From: Pseudomonas azadiae
GTDB lineage: Bacteria > Pseudomonadota > Gammaproteobacteria > Pseudomonadales > Pseudomonadaceae
Direction of reading: 5' to 3'
NCBI RefSeq assembly: GCF_019145355.1
Contig: NZ_JAHSTY010000001.1
Location: 1 to 64,000 of the forward strand
Length of the DNA stretch: 64,000 bases
Each line of letters opens with the position of its first letter. Positions within the stretch are counted from its first letter, which is position 1. Under the pieces are notes generated by a model. The model ran no database searches. It saw only the letters and a program-made list of their open reading frames with translations, and was not told the origin of the DNA. Shown here piece after piece: positions 41,527 through 50,369 of the stretch. Position numbers and translations under genes: made by a program.

Positions 41527-42561
41527 ATGAGAGAATCCCTGGCCAACCGTCCCTATACCTCTGAGATCGCAATGAAAGCAGTGTCCGCCTCGGCCTCCCG
41601 TTACGCGATGATCCACAAAGTGATGCGCGACGCGATCGTCAACGGCACCGCCCGCCATGGGCTGGTGTTGCTGGAAGCGCCGCTGGCCGAACTGTTCGGC
41701 ACCAGCCGCGTGCCGGTGCGCAAGGCCCTGGACCTGCTGCACGACGAAGGCTTGATCTGCCGCTTCAACGGTCGGGGCTACCTGATCAACCCGCATGGCC
41801 TGGCGATGGAGCCGCTGCGCCTGCCCTTGAGCCATGCACACCTGGGGCTTAACGGCGAGGATGAGCTGGTGGACACGCGGCCGCTGGGCGAACGCATCGT
41901 CGAGGAAATCGGCGCGGCGTTGTCCACCTGCATTGCCTTCGGCCACTACCGCCTGGATGAGCAAGCCGCCGCCGACCACTACGGCGTCAGCCGCGCGGTG
42001 GTGCGTGAAGCGCTGATGCGCCTGCGCGACCGTGGCCTGGTGGAAAAAGAGCCCTACTCCCAATGGCTGGCGGGGCCTTTGACCGCGCGGGAAGTCACCG
42101 AAGACTACGAGCTGCGCGCTTGCCTTGAGCCAGAAGCCCTGCGCCAGAGCGCGCCAGGCCTGGACCGCGAGCTGCTCGAAACCATGCTGCAACGCGTGCT
42201 GGACGCCCAGGAGAGCCCGCAGTGCAGCCTGGCAGCCATCGAGCAGATCGAGGAAGACTTGCACCAACGCTGCCTGGCCGGCCTGCAGAATCGCAAGATC
42301 GCGGCGCTGATTCGCCAGGGGCAAAGCCCGATGATCATCAGTCGGATTTTCTACCGGTTGCTGGGGATCGGTGCTGATCCGGCGATGTTGGCTGAACATC
42401 GGTTGATTTTGGAGCTGTTGCTGCATGGGGCGTTTGATGCGGCGGCACTGAATTTGCGTGAGCATTTGCAGCGGGCTCGGCAGCGGATGTTGCAGCGGTT
42501 GAAGGTGTTGTCGGTGTTGCCGGAACAGCCTTTGCCAGCCTATCTGCACAAAATCAGTTGA
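41527..42561 (+). CDS. GntR-family regulator with two winged-helix domains
   Basis: About 344 residues. Two GntR-type DNA-binding domains occur in tandem: the first at about residues 25-85 (MIHKVMRDAIVNGTARHG, LAELFGTSRVPVRKALDLLHDEGLI) and the second at about 115-180 (LGERIVEEIGAALS, AADHYGVSRAVVREALMRLRDRGLVEK). An FadR-like (FCD) helical effector domain follows (LRACLEPEAL, HRLILELLLHGAFDAAALNLREHLQRARQRM). Most GntR proteins have only one such domain. It is divergent from the amidase-imidase cluster and probably controls it and itself. ATG 41527 has AGG 7 bases upstream; ATG 41572 is an alternative. Confidence 0.85.
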   Translation: MRESLANRPYTSEIAMKAVSASASRYAMIHKVMRDAIVNGTARHGLVLLEAPLAELFGTSRVPVRKALDLLHDEGLICRFNGRGYLINPHGLAMEPLRLPLSHAHLGLNGEDELVDTRPLGERIVEEIGAALSTCIAFGHYRLDEQAAADHYGVSRAVVREALMRLRDRGLVEKEPYSQWLAGPLTAREVTEDYELRACLEPEALRQSAPGLDRELLETMLQRVLDAQESPQCSLAAIEQIEEDLHQRCLAGLQNRKIAALIRQGQSPMIISRIFYRLLGIGADPAMLAEHRLILELLLHGAFDAAALNLREHLQRARQRMLQRLKVLSVLPEQPLPAYLHKIS

Positions 42562-42768
42562 CCTCGCGCTTCCGTGGCGGCCTTAGGGCCGACCAGGCTG
42601 GTGTTGTTGACCGTGTACATATCCGTTTCTTCGGTAACGGCGGCTTATGGTTCCGCCCTTACGGCGGGTCACTTTGGAAAAGCCGGAATGCCGGCCCAGC
42701 CCAAAGTAACCAAAGGGCTCTTGCCCCACCACTCGGCACCTCGCCTAGGCTCGGTGTGCCCTCACTCC

Positions 42769-42857
42769 GGCTTGAATCCGTGGGCCGCCGTCATGGGCCA
42801 TCCTTGGCCCAGGACGGCTAACCCGGCGTCCTGCCGGGTTACCCACGGATTCAAGCC
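42769..42857. repeat. cloverleaf-like palindromic element
   Basis: A perfect 16-bp outer stem (GGCTTGAATCCGTGGG at 42769-42784 with CCCACGGATTCAAGCC at 42842-42857) encloses two adjacent hairpins. Arm 1 is 42787-42818: GCCGTC/GACGGC and TGGGCCA/TGGCCCA around TCCT. Arm 2 is 42819-42841: TAACCCGGC/GCCGGGTTA around GTCCT. Single-stranded DNA or RNA could form a three-way junction. It resembles dispersed intergenic repeats of fluorescent pseudomonads. Confidence 0.75.
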
Positions 42858-42960
42858 TGCGTTCGGCCAGCGTGGTTGACGGGGCGCCTAAGATCAAAAT
42901 CAAAAGCCAGATCAAGAGCAGATCAAGAGCAGGTTGGGGGCACTCTGCAGCTTTGCTCTT

Positions 42961-42988
42961 CTGTGGGAGCTGGCTTGCCTGCGATGCA
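42961..42988. repeat. solo REP element
   Basis: CTGTGGGAGCTGGCTTGCCT followed by GCGATGCA is one REP arm. The opposite arm is only a remnant (GCCATCGCAG near 43022), so this is a decayed or single copy. Confidence 0.65.
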
Positions 42989-43072
42989 GTCACTTCGGTA
43001 CATCAGGCACACCGGGTTGCGGCCATCGCAGCATAGGTATCTACACAACTTTCAGAGGCTGACTTCATCCCC

Positions 43073-43182
43073 TGTGGGAGCTGTCGAGCTTTAGCGAGGC
43101 TGCGAAAGCGGTGGGTCAGGCGAAGAAAATCCCAGCAGTGCCGCCGCCTTCGCAGCCTCGCTGGGGCTCGACAGCTCCCACA
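43073..43182. repeat. REPIN-like repeat, divergent family
   Basis: TGTGGGAGCTGTCGAGC and GCTCGACAGCTCCCACA form the outer arms, with inner GCGAGGCTGCGAA mirrored by TTCGCAGCCTCGC. The same sequence family appears truncated at 15-69. Confidence 0.75.
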
Positions 43183-43283
43183 TTTTGAACCGAGTTCGAC
43201 GTCAATACCGGCCGGCTCTAAGGCCGCCACGGGGTCTGTGGGACAACAAATACCATGCAATATGTTGCTATCTCACCCCCACC

Positions 43284-43313
43284 ATTGAAACCACCACCGC
43301 CCTGCCCCATCTA
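43284..43313 (+). promoter_or_regulatory. sigma32 (RpoH)-like heat-shock promoter of lon/asrA
   Basis: ATTGAAA (43284-43290), a 14-base spacer, then CCCCATCTA (43305-43313). The E. coli sigma32 consensus is CTTGAAA, 13-15 bases, CCCCATNT, so only one core base differs. It places the start point about 20 bases before ATG 43343. Confidence 0.6.
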
Positions 43314-43342
43314 AGCACCATACTTACTGATGCAGGTGCCCC

Positions 43343-45766
43343 ATGAGCGACCAGCAAGAATCCCCTGATTACGACATCAACGACTACGCAGACCCCGAAA
43401 ACGCCGAACACGCTGCTTCGTCCAACACCGGCCTGGCCCTGCCTGGGCAAAACCTGCCGGACAAGGTCTATATCATCCCGATCCACAACCGGCCTTTCTT
43501 CCCGGCGCAAGTGCTGCCGGTGATCGTCAATGAAGAGCCGTGGGCCGAGACGCTGGAGCTGGTGAGCAAGTCCGACCACCACTCCCTGGCGCTGTTCTTC
43601 ATGGACACGCCGCCGGAAGACCCGCGCCACTTCGACACCTCAAGCCTGCCGCTGTACGGCACCCTGGTGAAGGTGCACCACGCCAGCCGCGAAAACGGCA
43701 AGCTGCAATTTGTCGCCCAGGGCCTGACCCGCGTGCGGATCAAGACCTGGCTCAAGCACCACCGCCCACCGTACCTGGTGGAAGTCGAATACCCGCACCA
43801 GCCGAGCGAGCCGACCGATGAGGTCAAGGCTTACGGCATGGCGCTGATCAATGCGATCAAGGAACTGCTGCCGCTCAACCCGCTGTACAGCGAAGAGCTG
43901 AAGAACTACCTCAACCGCTTCAGCCCCAACGACCCGTCGCCGCTCACCGACTTCGCCGCCGCGCTGACCTCGGCCACCGGTAACGAGTTGCAGGAAGTGC
44001 TGGACTGCGTGCCCATGCTCAAGCGCATGGAAAAAGTGTTGCCGATGCTGCGCAAAGAGGTGGAAGTGGCGCGCCTGCAAAAAGAACTGTCCGCCGAGGT
44101 GAACCGCAAGATCGGCGAGCACCAGCGTGAATTCTTCCTCAAGGAACAGCTCAAGGTCATCCAGCAGGAGCTGGGCTTGACCAAGGACGACCGCAGCGCG
44201 GATGTCGAGCAGTTCGAGCAACGCCTGGAAGGCAAAACGCTGCCGGCCCAGGCGAAAAAGCGCATTGATGAAGAACTGAACAAACTGTCGATCCTCGAAA
44301 CCGGTTCGCCGGAATACGCAGTGACGCGCAATTACCTGGACTGGGCCACCTCAGTGCCGTGGGGCGTGTACGGCGCGGACAAACTCGACCTGAAGCACGC
44401 GCGCAAGGTTCTGGACAAACACCATGCGGGCCTGGATGACATCAAGAGTCGCATCCTCGAATTCCTGGCGGTGGGCGCCTATAAAGGCGAAGTCGCCGGT
44501 TCCATCGTGCTGCTGGTGGGGCCGCCTGGCGTGGGCAAGACCAGCGTGGGCAAATCCATCGCCGAGTCCCTGGGCCGGCCGTTCTATCGCTTCAGCGTCG
44601 GCGGCATGCGCGACGAGGCCGAGATCAAGGGTCATCGCCGCACCTACATTGGCGCCATGCCCGGCAAGTTGGTACAGGCGCTCAAGGATGTGGAAGTGAT
44701 GAACCCGGTGATCATGCTCGACGAGATCGACAAGATGGGCCAGAGCTTCCAGGGCGACCCGGCATCGGCGCTCCTGGAAACCCTGGACCCGGAGCAGAAC
44801 GTCGAATTCCTCGACCACTACCTGGACCTGCGCCTGGACCTGTCCAAAGTGCTGTTCGTGTGCACCGCCAACACCCTGGATTCCATCCCCGGCCCACTGC
44901 TGGACCGTATGGAAGTGATTCGCCTGTCGGGCTATATCACCGAAGAAAAAGTCGCCATTGCCAAGCGCCACCTATGGCCCAAGCAGTTGGAAAAAGCCGG
45001 GGTTGCAAAAAACACCCTGAGCATCAGCGACGGCGCCCTGCGCGCATTGATCGACGGTTATGCCCGCGAGGCCGGGGTGCGCCAGTTGGAGAAACAACTG
45101 GGCAAACTGGTGCGCAAGGCGGTGGTCAAGTTGCTGGATGCGCCGGACCAGGTGATCAAGATCGGCAACAAGGACCTCGAAAGTTCCCTGGGCATGCCGG
45201 TGTTCCGTAATGAGCAGGTGCTGTCCGGCACCGGCGTGATCACCGGCCTGGCGTGGACCAGCATGGGCGGCGCGACCTTGCCGATCGAAGCGACGCGTAT
45301 CCACACGCTCAACCGCGGCTTCAAGCTCACCGGGCAACTGGGCGAAGTGATGAAGGAGTCCGCCGAGATCGCCTACAGCTACATCAGTTCGAACCTGAAG
45401 TCGTTTGGCGGCGATCCGAAGTTCTTCGACGAAGCCTTCGTGCACCTCCACGTACCCGAAGGTGCCACGCCCAAAGACGGCCCGAGCGCAGGCGTCACGA
45501 TGGCCAGTGCGTTGCTGTCGCTGGCGCGCAACCAGCCGCCGAAAAAAGGCGTGGCCATGACCGGCGAACTGACGTTGACCGGGCACGTACTGCCGATTGG
45601 CGGGGTGCGCGAGAAGGTGATCGCGGCGCGGCGCCAGAAGATTCATGAGCTGATCCTGCCGGAGCCGAATCGGGGCAGTTTCGAGGAATTGCCGGAGTAT
45701 CTGAAGGAAGGCATGACGGTGCACTTTGCCAAGCGGTTTACGGATGTGGCGAAGGTGCTGTTCTGA
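43343..45766 (+). CDS. lon: ATP-dependent Lon-family protease (second Lon, AsrA-like)
   Basis: 807 residues: N-terminal substrate-binding LON domain (VYIIPIHNRPFFPAQVLPVIV), coiled-coil linker, AAA+ domain with Walker A GPPGVGKTSVGKS from residue 393 and Walker B PVIMLDEIDKM, and a C-terminal serine protease domain with the S715-K758 dyad (GPSAG, REKVIAA). It is a full-length cytoplasmic Lon. The N-terminus (MSDQQESPDYDINDYADPEN) and the next-door icp gene match the P. aeruginosa AsrA locus rather than the housekeeping lon beside clpX. A sigma32-like promoter lies just upstream, in line with a heat or misfolding stress role. Confidence 0.9.
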   Translation: MSDQQESPDYDINDYADPENAEHAASSNTGLALPGQNLPDKVYIIPIHNRPFFPAQVLPVIVNEEPWAETLELVSKSDHHSLALFFMDTPPEDPRHFDTSSLPLYGTLVKVHHASRENGKLQFVAQGLTRVRIKTWLKHHRPPYLVEVEYPHQPSEPTDEVKAYGMALINAIKELLPLNPLYSEELKNYLNRFSPNDPSPLTDFAAALTSATGNELQEVLDCVPMLKRMEKVLPMLRKEVEVARLQKELSAEVNRKIGEHQREFFLKEQLKVIQQELGLTKDDRSADVEQFEQRLEGKTLPAQAKKRIDEELNKLSILETGSPEYAVTRNYLDWATSVPWGVYGADKLDLKHARKVLDKHHAGLDDIKSRILEFLAVGAYKGEVAGSIVLLVGPPGVGKTSVGKSIAESLGRPFYRFSVGGMRDEAEIKGHRRTYIGAMPGKLVQALKDVEVMNPVIMLDEIDKMGQSFQGDPASALLETLDPEQNVEFLDHYLDLRLDLSKVLFVCTANTLDSIPGPLLDRMEVIRLSGYITEEKVAIAKRHLWPKQLEKAGVAKNTLSISDGALRALIDGYAREAGVRQLEKQLGKLVRKAVVKLLDAPDQVIKIGNKDLESSLGMPVFRNEQVLSGTGVITGLAWTSMGGATLPIEATRIHTLNRGFKLTGQLGEVMKESAEIAYSYISSNLKSFGGDPKFFDEAFVHLHVPEGATPKDGPSAGVTMASALLSLARNQPPKKGVAMTGELTLTGHVLPIGGVREKVIAARRQKIHELILPEPNRGSFEELPEYLKEGMTVHFAKRFTDVAKVLF

Positions 45767-45789
45767 CAGTTCTCTAGTGATCTGACTGA

Positions 45790-45879
45790 CCTCATCGCGG
45801 GCAAGCCCGACTCCCACAGGGATCCATGTTGTTGATGACAATGCGGTCAACTGTGGGAGCGGGCTTGCCCGCGATGAGG
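45790..45879. repeat. REPIN, inverted orientation (GCGGGCTTGCCCGCGAT type)
   Basis: CCTCATCGCGGGCAAGCCCG comes first and CGGGCTTGCCCGCGATGAGG last, so the two REP arms are arranged opposite to the other copies. It lies between lon and icp. Confidence 0.8.
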
Positions 45880-45968
45880 CCGGCCCAGTCACCCCAAAAT
45901 TTCCTCCAGTCACACCTCACCCCATCTTCGGTTATGCTCGCCCTTCGTCGCCCATCAACGGAGCCTCC

Positions 45969-46358
45969 ATGACCGCTGCCCGCCTGCTTCTCCCCTTGAG
46001 CCTTGCCCTGCTGGCCGCCTGCGCCAGTGCCCCGAAGCAAAACGTCACCGTGGACAATCAGGACGCCTGCCCGCTTGCGCTTAAAAACGGACAAAACCTG
46101 ATCCTCACCCTGCCGAGTAACCCCACCACCGGTTACCGCTGGGCCATCCAGGATTCCGCCGGCGGCGTGCTGCGCGCGTTGGGCCCCGAGGTCTATAGCA
46201 GCGCCGAATCCGGCGTGATCGGTGGCGGCGGTCAATCGACCTGGCGCTTCCAGGCCTTCGCCGGCGGCCAGGGCCGCTTGCGCCTGACATCCCAGCAGCC
46301 CTGGGCGCCGGAAGCTGAACCTGTCGAGACCTTTGAGTGCGCGATTACCGTCAACTGA
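45969..46358 (+). CDS. icp: chagasin-type peptidase inhibitor (inhibitor of cysteine peptidase)
   Basis: 129 residues. A lipoprotein signal with LAAC (Cys18) is followed by a chagasin domain with the conserved inhibitory loops NPTTGYRW, GGGGQSTW and an altered third loop QQPWAPE in place of the usual RPW. It should be a periplasmic protein binding papain-like peptidases; in P. aeruginosa the homologue has been linked to LasB. It follows the Lon gene after a REPIN, the same neighbours as in P. aeruginosa. ATG 45969 has GGAG 5 bases upstream. Confidence 0.85.
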   Translation: MTAARLLLPLSLALLAACASAPKQNVTVDNQDACPLALKNGQNLILTLPSNPTTGYRWAIQDSAGGVLRALGPEVYSSAESGVIGGGGQSTWRFQAFAGGQGRLRLTSQQPWAPEAEPVETFECAITVN

Positions 46359-46423
46359 TGCGCGCACGTGGCGCCCAACTTGGCTAAAATGCCGGCCTTT
46401 CCACTTTCGTCGCCGGAACAGCC

Positions 46424-47167
46424 GTGAGCAAAGAACCCGATCGCCTATTCGCCCAGCCCCTGCCGGAGGTGCCGGACTTCGCCTTTAACGAGGACGTGGT
46501 GCGGGTGTTCCCGGACATGATCAAGCGTTCGGTGCCCGGTTATCCGACCATCGTCGAGAACCTCGGCGTGCTCGCGGCGCAGTTTGCCCAACCGGGCAGC
46601 GTGCTCTACGACCTCGGCTCGTCACTGGGCGCGGTCACTCAAGCCCTGCGCCGTCACGTGCGCACCGATGGCTGCCGGGTGATCGCTGTGGATAACTCGG
46701 CGGCGATGGTCGAGCGCTGCCGCGAATACCTCAATGGCCAGGACTCGATGTTCCAGGAATTGTTGCCGGTTGACGTGATCGAGGGCGATATCCTCGCGCT
46801 GCAGTTCCAGCCGGCTTCAGTGGTGGCGTTGAACTTCACCCTGCAATTCATTGCGCCCGATGAACGCCTGGCGTTGCTCGCGCGTATCCGCCAGTCACTG
46901 TTGCCGGGCGGTGCGTTGATTCTCTCGGAGAAACTGCGTTTCAACGATCCCCAAGAACACGCGCTGCTCACCGACTTGCACATCGCGTTCAAACGCGCCA
47001 ATGGCTACAGCGAACTGGAAATCGCCCAGAAGCGCAGCGCCATCGAAAACGTCATGAAGCCCGACAGCCTCGACGAACACCGCGAACGCCTGCTGGCGGC
47101 GGGGTTCTCGACAGTCGTGCCGTGGTTCCAGTGTCTTAACTTTGCCTCGTTGATTGCCTTGCCATGA
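46424..47167 (+). CDS. cmoA: carboxy-SAM synthase
   Basis: 247 residues, GTG start at 46424. Rossmann SAM-binding motif [21 protein letters not shown]-type motif IV (ALNFTLQFI) and [11 protein letters not shown] are typical of CmoA. It makes carboxy-S-adenosylmethionine from prephenate and SAM for modification of uridine 34 (cmo5U) in tRNA. Its stop overlaps the cmoB start by 4 bases. Confidence 0.93.
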   Translation: MSKEPDRLFAQPLPEVPDFAFNEDVVRVFPDMIKRSVPGYPTIVENLGVLAAQFAQPGSVLYDLGSSLGAVTQALRRHVRTDGCRVIAVDNSAAMVERCREYLNGQDSMFQELLPVDVIEGDILALQFQPASVVALNFTLQFIAPDERLALLARIRQSLLPGGALILSEKLRFNDPQEHALLTDLHIAFKRANGYSELEIAQKRSAIENVMKPDSLDEHRERLLAAGFSTVVPWFQCLNFASLIALP

Positions 47168-48120
47168 TTGATCTGTCCCCCCTCGCCCGCCACTTGGTCG
47201 GCACTCCCTTGGCCATCTGGGCCCAGGGCCTGCAAGCGCAACTCGATAGCAAGATGGAAAAAGGCCATGGCGACCTGGAGCGCTGGCAGAGTGCGTTGGA
47301 TGCGTTGCCGAAGATCATGCCGACCGAAGTCGACTTGCTGAACGGTCTGGTGCTGGACACCGACTGCGACGACGCCACCCGCACACAGATGCACGCCGCG
47401 CTGATGGGGTTGAGCCCGTGGCGCAAGGGGCCGTTCCACCTGTTCGGCGTGCACGTGGACACCGAATGGCGCTCGGACTGGAAGTGGTCCCGCGTCGCCC
47501 CGCACCTGGACCTGAAGGGCAAGCGCATCCTAGATGTCGGCTGCGGCAACGGCTACTACATGTGGCGCATGCTCGGCGCCGGCGCCGACAGTGTGATTGG
47601 CGTTGACCCGAACTGGCTGTTCTTCTGCCAGTTCCAGGCGGTGCAGCGCTACCTGTCCGAGCCCAGGGCGTGGCACTTGCCGTTCCCGTTTGAAGACTTG
47701 CCGGCGAATCTGGAAGGTTTTGACACGGTGTTTTCCATGGGCGTGTTCTATCACCGCCGTTCGCCGATCGAGCACTTGCTGGCGCTCAAAGACACCTTGG
47801 TCAAGGGCGGCGAGCTGGTGCTGGAAACCCTGGTGGTCGAAGGCGATCAGCAACAGGTGCTGGTGCCGGAAGATCGCTACGCGCAGATGCGTAACGTGTG
47901 GTTTCTGCCGTCGGTGCCGGCGCTGATGCTGTGGCTGCGTCGTGCCGGGTTCAGTGACGTGCGTTGCGTGGATGTAAGCGTGACGACGGTTGAAGAACAG
48001 CGCGGGACGGCGTGGATGAAGTTCCAGTCGTTGAGTGATTTTCTCGATCCGCAGGATCACAGCAAGACCCTTGAAGGGCTGCCGGCGCCGATGCGGGCGG
48101 TGATCATCGCCAGGAAATAA
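47164..48120 (+). CDS. cmoB: tRNA U34 carboxymethyltransferase
   Basis: 318 residues. SAM motif [36 protein letters not shown] and the conserved C-terminal [18 protein letters not shown] identify CmoB, which transfers the carboxymethyl group of carboxy-SAM to 5-hydroxyuridine 34. Coupled to cmoA by ATGA. A REPIN follows before the convergent tadA gene. Confidence 0.94.
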   Translation: MIDLSPLARHLVGTPLAIWAQGLQAQLDSKMEKGHGDLERWQSALDALPKIMPTEVDLLNGLVLDTDCDDATRTQMHAALMGLSPWRKGPFHLFGVHVDTEWRSDWKWSRVAPHLDLKGKRILDVGCGNGYYMWRMLGAGADSVIGVDPNWLFFCQFQAVQRYLSEPRAWHLPFPFEDLPANLEGFDTVFSMGVFYHRRSPIEHLLALKDTLVKGGELVLETLVVEGDQQQVLVPEDRYAQMRNVWFLPSVPALMLWLRRAGFSDVRCVDVSVTTVEEQRGTAWMKFQSLSDFLDPQDHSKTLEGLPAPMRAVIIARK

Positions 48121-48149
48121 CCCTTCCATCTGAATAAATGGAGATCGAA

Positions 48150-48238
48150 TGTGGGAGCTGGCTTGCCTGCGATAGCGGTGTACCCGTCACTGATGAGTTG
48201 ACTGAAAAATAGCTATCGCAGGCAAGCCAGCTCCCACA
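48150..48238. repeat. REPIN (GCTGGCTTGCCTGCGA type)
   Basis: TGTGGGAGCTGGCTTGCCTG and CAGGCAAGCCAGCTCCCACA flank the core, between the convergent cmoB and tadA genes. Confidence 0.85.
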
Positions 48239-48255
48239 TTGAATGGATTGCCAAG

Positions 48256-48756
48256 TCAGATTGAGGTTGGCTTGGCCCGACGGGCCTTGAAGAATTCACT
48301 CAGCACAGTCCCGCATTCCTCAGCCAACACCCCCCCTTCAAACACCACCCGATGATTCAAAAAACCCTGGGTAAAAAACTGCCCCTGGCTTTGCACAATC
48401 CCCGCCTTGGGTTCCAGCGCGCCATATACCACCCGAGCCACCCGCGAATGCACAATCAACCCCGCGCACATGCTGCACGGCTCCAAGGTCACATACAGGG
48501 TGCTGCCCACCAGCCGGTAGTTGCTGATGGCCTGCGCCGCCGCGCGAATGGCGACCATTTCGGCATGGGCGCTGGGGTCGTTGCCGCTGATCGGGCAGTT
48601 GAAGCCACGGCCGATGATTTCGCCATCCTGCACCAGCACCGCGCCTACCGGCACCTCACCCAATGCGGCGCCTTGGGCGGCCAGGGCCAAGGCTTCACGC
48701 ATGAAGTCCTGGTCGCGGCTGCGGTCGATGATCGCGGTGGGGCGAAACTGGCGCAT
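48256..48756 (-). CDS. tadA: tRNA adenosine(34) deaminase
   Basis: 166 residues. The zinc deaminase motifs are HAEM (PSAHAEMVAIRAAA) and PCSMCAG, with the N-terminal FMREALALAAQGAALGEVPVGAV block typical of TadA. It converts A34 to inosine in tRNA-Arg(ACG). ATG 48756 was chosen; the longer frame to 48825 lies inside the multicopper oxidase gene. Start and upstream stop share one base (TGATG). Confidence 0.93.
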   Translation of the reverse strand: MRQFRPTAIIDRSRDQDFMREALALAAQGAALGEVPVGAVLVQDGEIIGRGFNCPISGNDPSAHAEMVAIRAAAQAISNYRLVGSTLYVTLEPCSMCAGLIVHSRVARVVYGALEPKAGIVQSQGQFFTQGFLNHRVVFEGGVLAEECGTVLSEFFKARRAKPTSI

Positions 48757-50132
48757 CACGCCACCTCGATGGCGGCCATCAGGCCGGTTTCCATATGGTC
48801 GATCACATGGCAGTGGAACATCCATACCCCTGGGTTATCCGCCACCAACGCCACGCGCGCGCGCTCGTTCTTGCCCAGCAAATACGTATCGGTGAAGTAA
48901 GGGATCACCTTGTGGCGGTTAGAGGCGATCACCTTGAAGCTCATGCCGTGCAGGTGGATCGGGTGCTGGTATTGGGTCATGTTCTTCAATTCGAAGATGT
49001 AGCTCTTGCCCTTTTCCAGCTTGGCGATGGGGCGGTCGGCGCAGGTCTTGTCGGTGATGTCCCAGGCTTTGCCATTGATCTGCCACAGGCTCGGCGGCTT
49101 GCCATCATCCACGGAGACGGAGCCCACCCATTCGAAATTGAAGTTGAGTTTCTCGGCAGTGGCCAGGTCCGGCTCGCTGATCGGGTTGGCGGGCAGTGCC
49201 GGCGGCCATTGCGCGGGTGCATCCGTGCTGGCCACCGAACGGAACGTGCCCAGACGCACCGGGCCGTTGCGGATCGACAGTTCTTCGCCGGCCGGCGGTG
49301 CCTTGATCGCCAGGCAAATGCGCATGCCGGGGCCGAGCCAGTATTCCTTGCCCAGCGGGCGCGGCTCGATGGGGTTGCCGTCCAGCGCGTAGATCTGCGC
49401 TTCGACGCCCGGAATATTGAGACGATAGGTCAGGGTGTTATCGAGGTTGAGCAGGCGCACGCGGGTGATCTGCCCGGCCGGCAGATCGATCACCGCCTGG
49501 GACACGCCATTGATCGTCGAAAGCCGCCCGGCGGTGCCGCCACGCGCGGCTTCACGGGGAATGCTGAAGGCGACGAACGCGCCCTCCTCGTCCACATGCC
49601 AGCTTTTCAGGCTCAGGGTACGTTCGTGCTTGAACCCGGTGGGCTCGCGTTCTTCGATGATCAACGGCCCCACCAGGCCACGGCCGAGTTCCTCGCTGCT
49701 GTTCACATGGGGGTGATACCAGTAGCTGCCGGCGTCCGGCACACGGAATTTGTAGTCGAAGTATTCGCCGGGCAGCACCGGCAATTGCGAGACGTAGGGC
49801 ACGCCGTCCATTTCCAGCGGCAGGCGGATGCCATGCCAATGGATGGTGGTGGCGACCGGCAGGTGGTTGATAAAGCGCACCCGCAGCCACTCGCCCTGGC
49901 GCACCCGCAACTCGGTGCCGGGCGCCGAAGGCCCGAACGCCCAGGCTGGGGTCTTGTGCCCCGGCACCAGTTCCACGTCCAACGGTGCGGCGATCAGCTC
50001 GTAATCGTGCCCGGCCTCGGCCTCGGCGACTTTCCCCAGCCAATAGCGGTAGGCGCCACCGGCACCCACACCGACTACGGCCAGGCCTGCAAGACCACCC
50101 AGGATTTGTCGACGGGAAAAGGATCGGGACAC
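48756..50132 (-). CDS. Tat-exported multicopper oxidase
   Basis: 458 residues. A twin-arginine signal (SRSFSRRQILGGLAGLAVV) precedes three cupredoxin domains with the copper ligands HWHG, WYHPH, HPIHLHG and HCHVIDHMETGLM; all ligand positions are present, so it should be active. The substrate may be Cu(I), Mn(II) or phenolics. I chose GTG 50132, which has GAGG 5 bases upstream and starts right at the Tat motif. It is coupled to tadA by a one-base stop-start overlap, an unexpected pairing. Confidence 0.88.
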   Translation of the reverse strand: MSRSFSRRQILGGLAGLAVVGVGAGGAYRYWLGKVAEAEAGHDYELIAAPLDVELVPGHKTPAWAFGPSAPGTELRVRQGEWLRVRFINHLPVATTIHWHGIRLPLEMDGVPYVSQLPVLPGEYFDYKFRVPDAGSYWYHPHVNSSEELGRGLVGPLIIEEREPTGFKHERTLSLKSWHVDEEGAFVAFSIPREAARGGTAGRLSTINGVSQAVIDLPAGQITRVRLLNLDNTLTYRLNIPGVEAQIYALDGNPIEPRPLGKEYWLGPGMRICLAIKAPPAGEELSIRNGPVRLGTFRSVASTDAPAQWPPALPANPISEPDLATAEKLNFNFEWVGSVSVDDGKPPSLWQINGKAWDITDKTCADRPIAKLEKGKSYIFELKNMTQYQHPIHLHGMSFKVIASNRHKVIPYFTDTYLLGKNERARVALVADNPGVWMFHCHVIDHMETGLMAAIEVA

Positions 50133-50260
50133 AACAACCTCGCGTATCGGCGGCAGGCCAGGGGCCCGCGAAGGGCTGATACGATACACCTGCGTCGCCT
50201 AAACAGTAAGGCTTCGCATTGCCGCATGACAGAAACGGTTCCGAAAACACGAAGATCCAG

Positions 50261-50350
50261 TGTGGGAGCGGGCTTGCTCGCGAATGCAGTGGGTCAGTCA
50301 ATACATGTATCGACTGTTACACCGCATTCGCGAGCAAGCCCGCTCCCACA
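50261..50350. repeat. REPIN (GCGGGCTTGCTCGCGAA type)
   Basis: TGTGGGAGCGGGCTTGCTCG and CGAGCAAGCCCGCTCCCACA flank the core, downstream of pdxJ and upstream of the multicopper oxidase gene. Confidence 0.85.
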
Positions 50351-50369
50351 TTTGATCTCCGTTGTTATG

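Larger units (their letters stand above)
42562..43342. other. 781-bp gene-free region rich in palindromic repeats
   Basis: No reading frame here looks coding; a 101-codon frame at 42574-42879 crosses the palindromic element and has no recognisable protein. The region holds the cloverleaf-like element, tandem AGATCAAGAGC units near 42908-42930, one solo REP, one REPIN and the sigma32-like promoter of the next gene. Confidence 0.6.

Noticed and set aside
42574..42879. 101-codon frame in the gene-free region
   Set aside because: It covers the palindromic element and shows no protein-like pattern or ribosome site; such frames are often misannotated in repeats.
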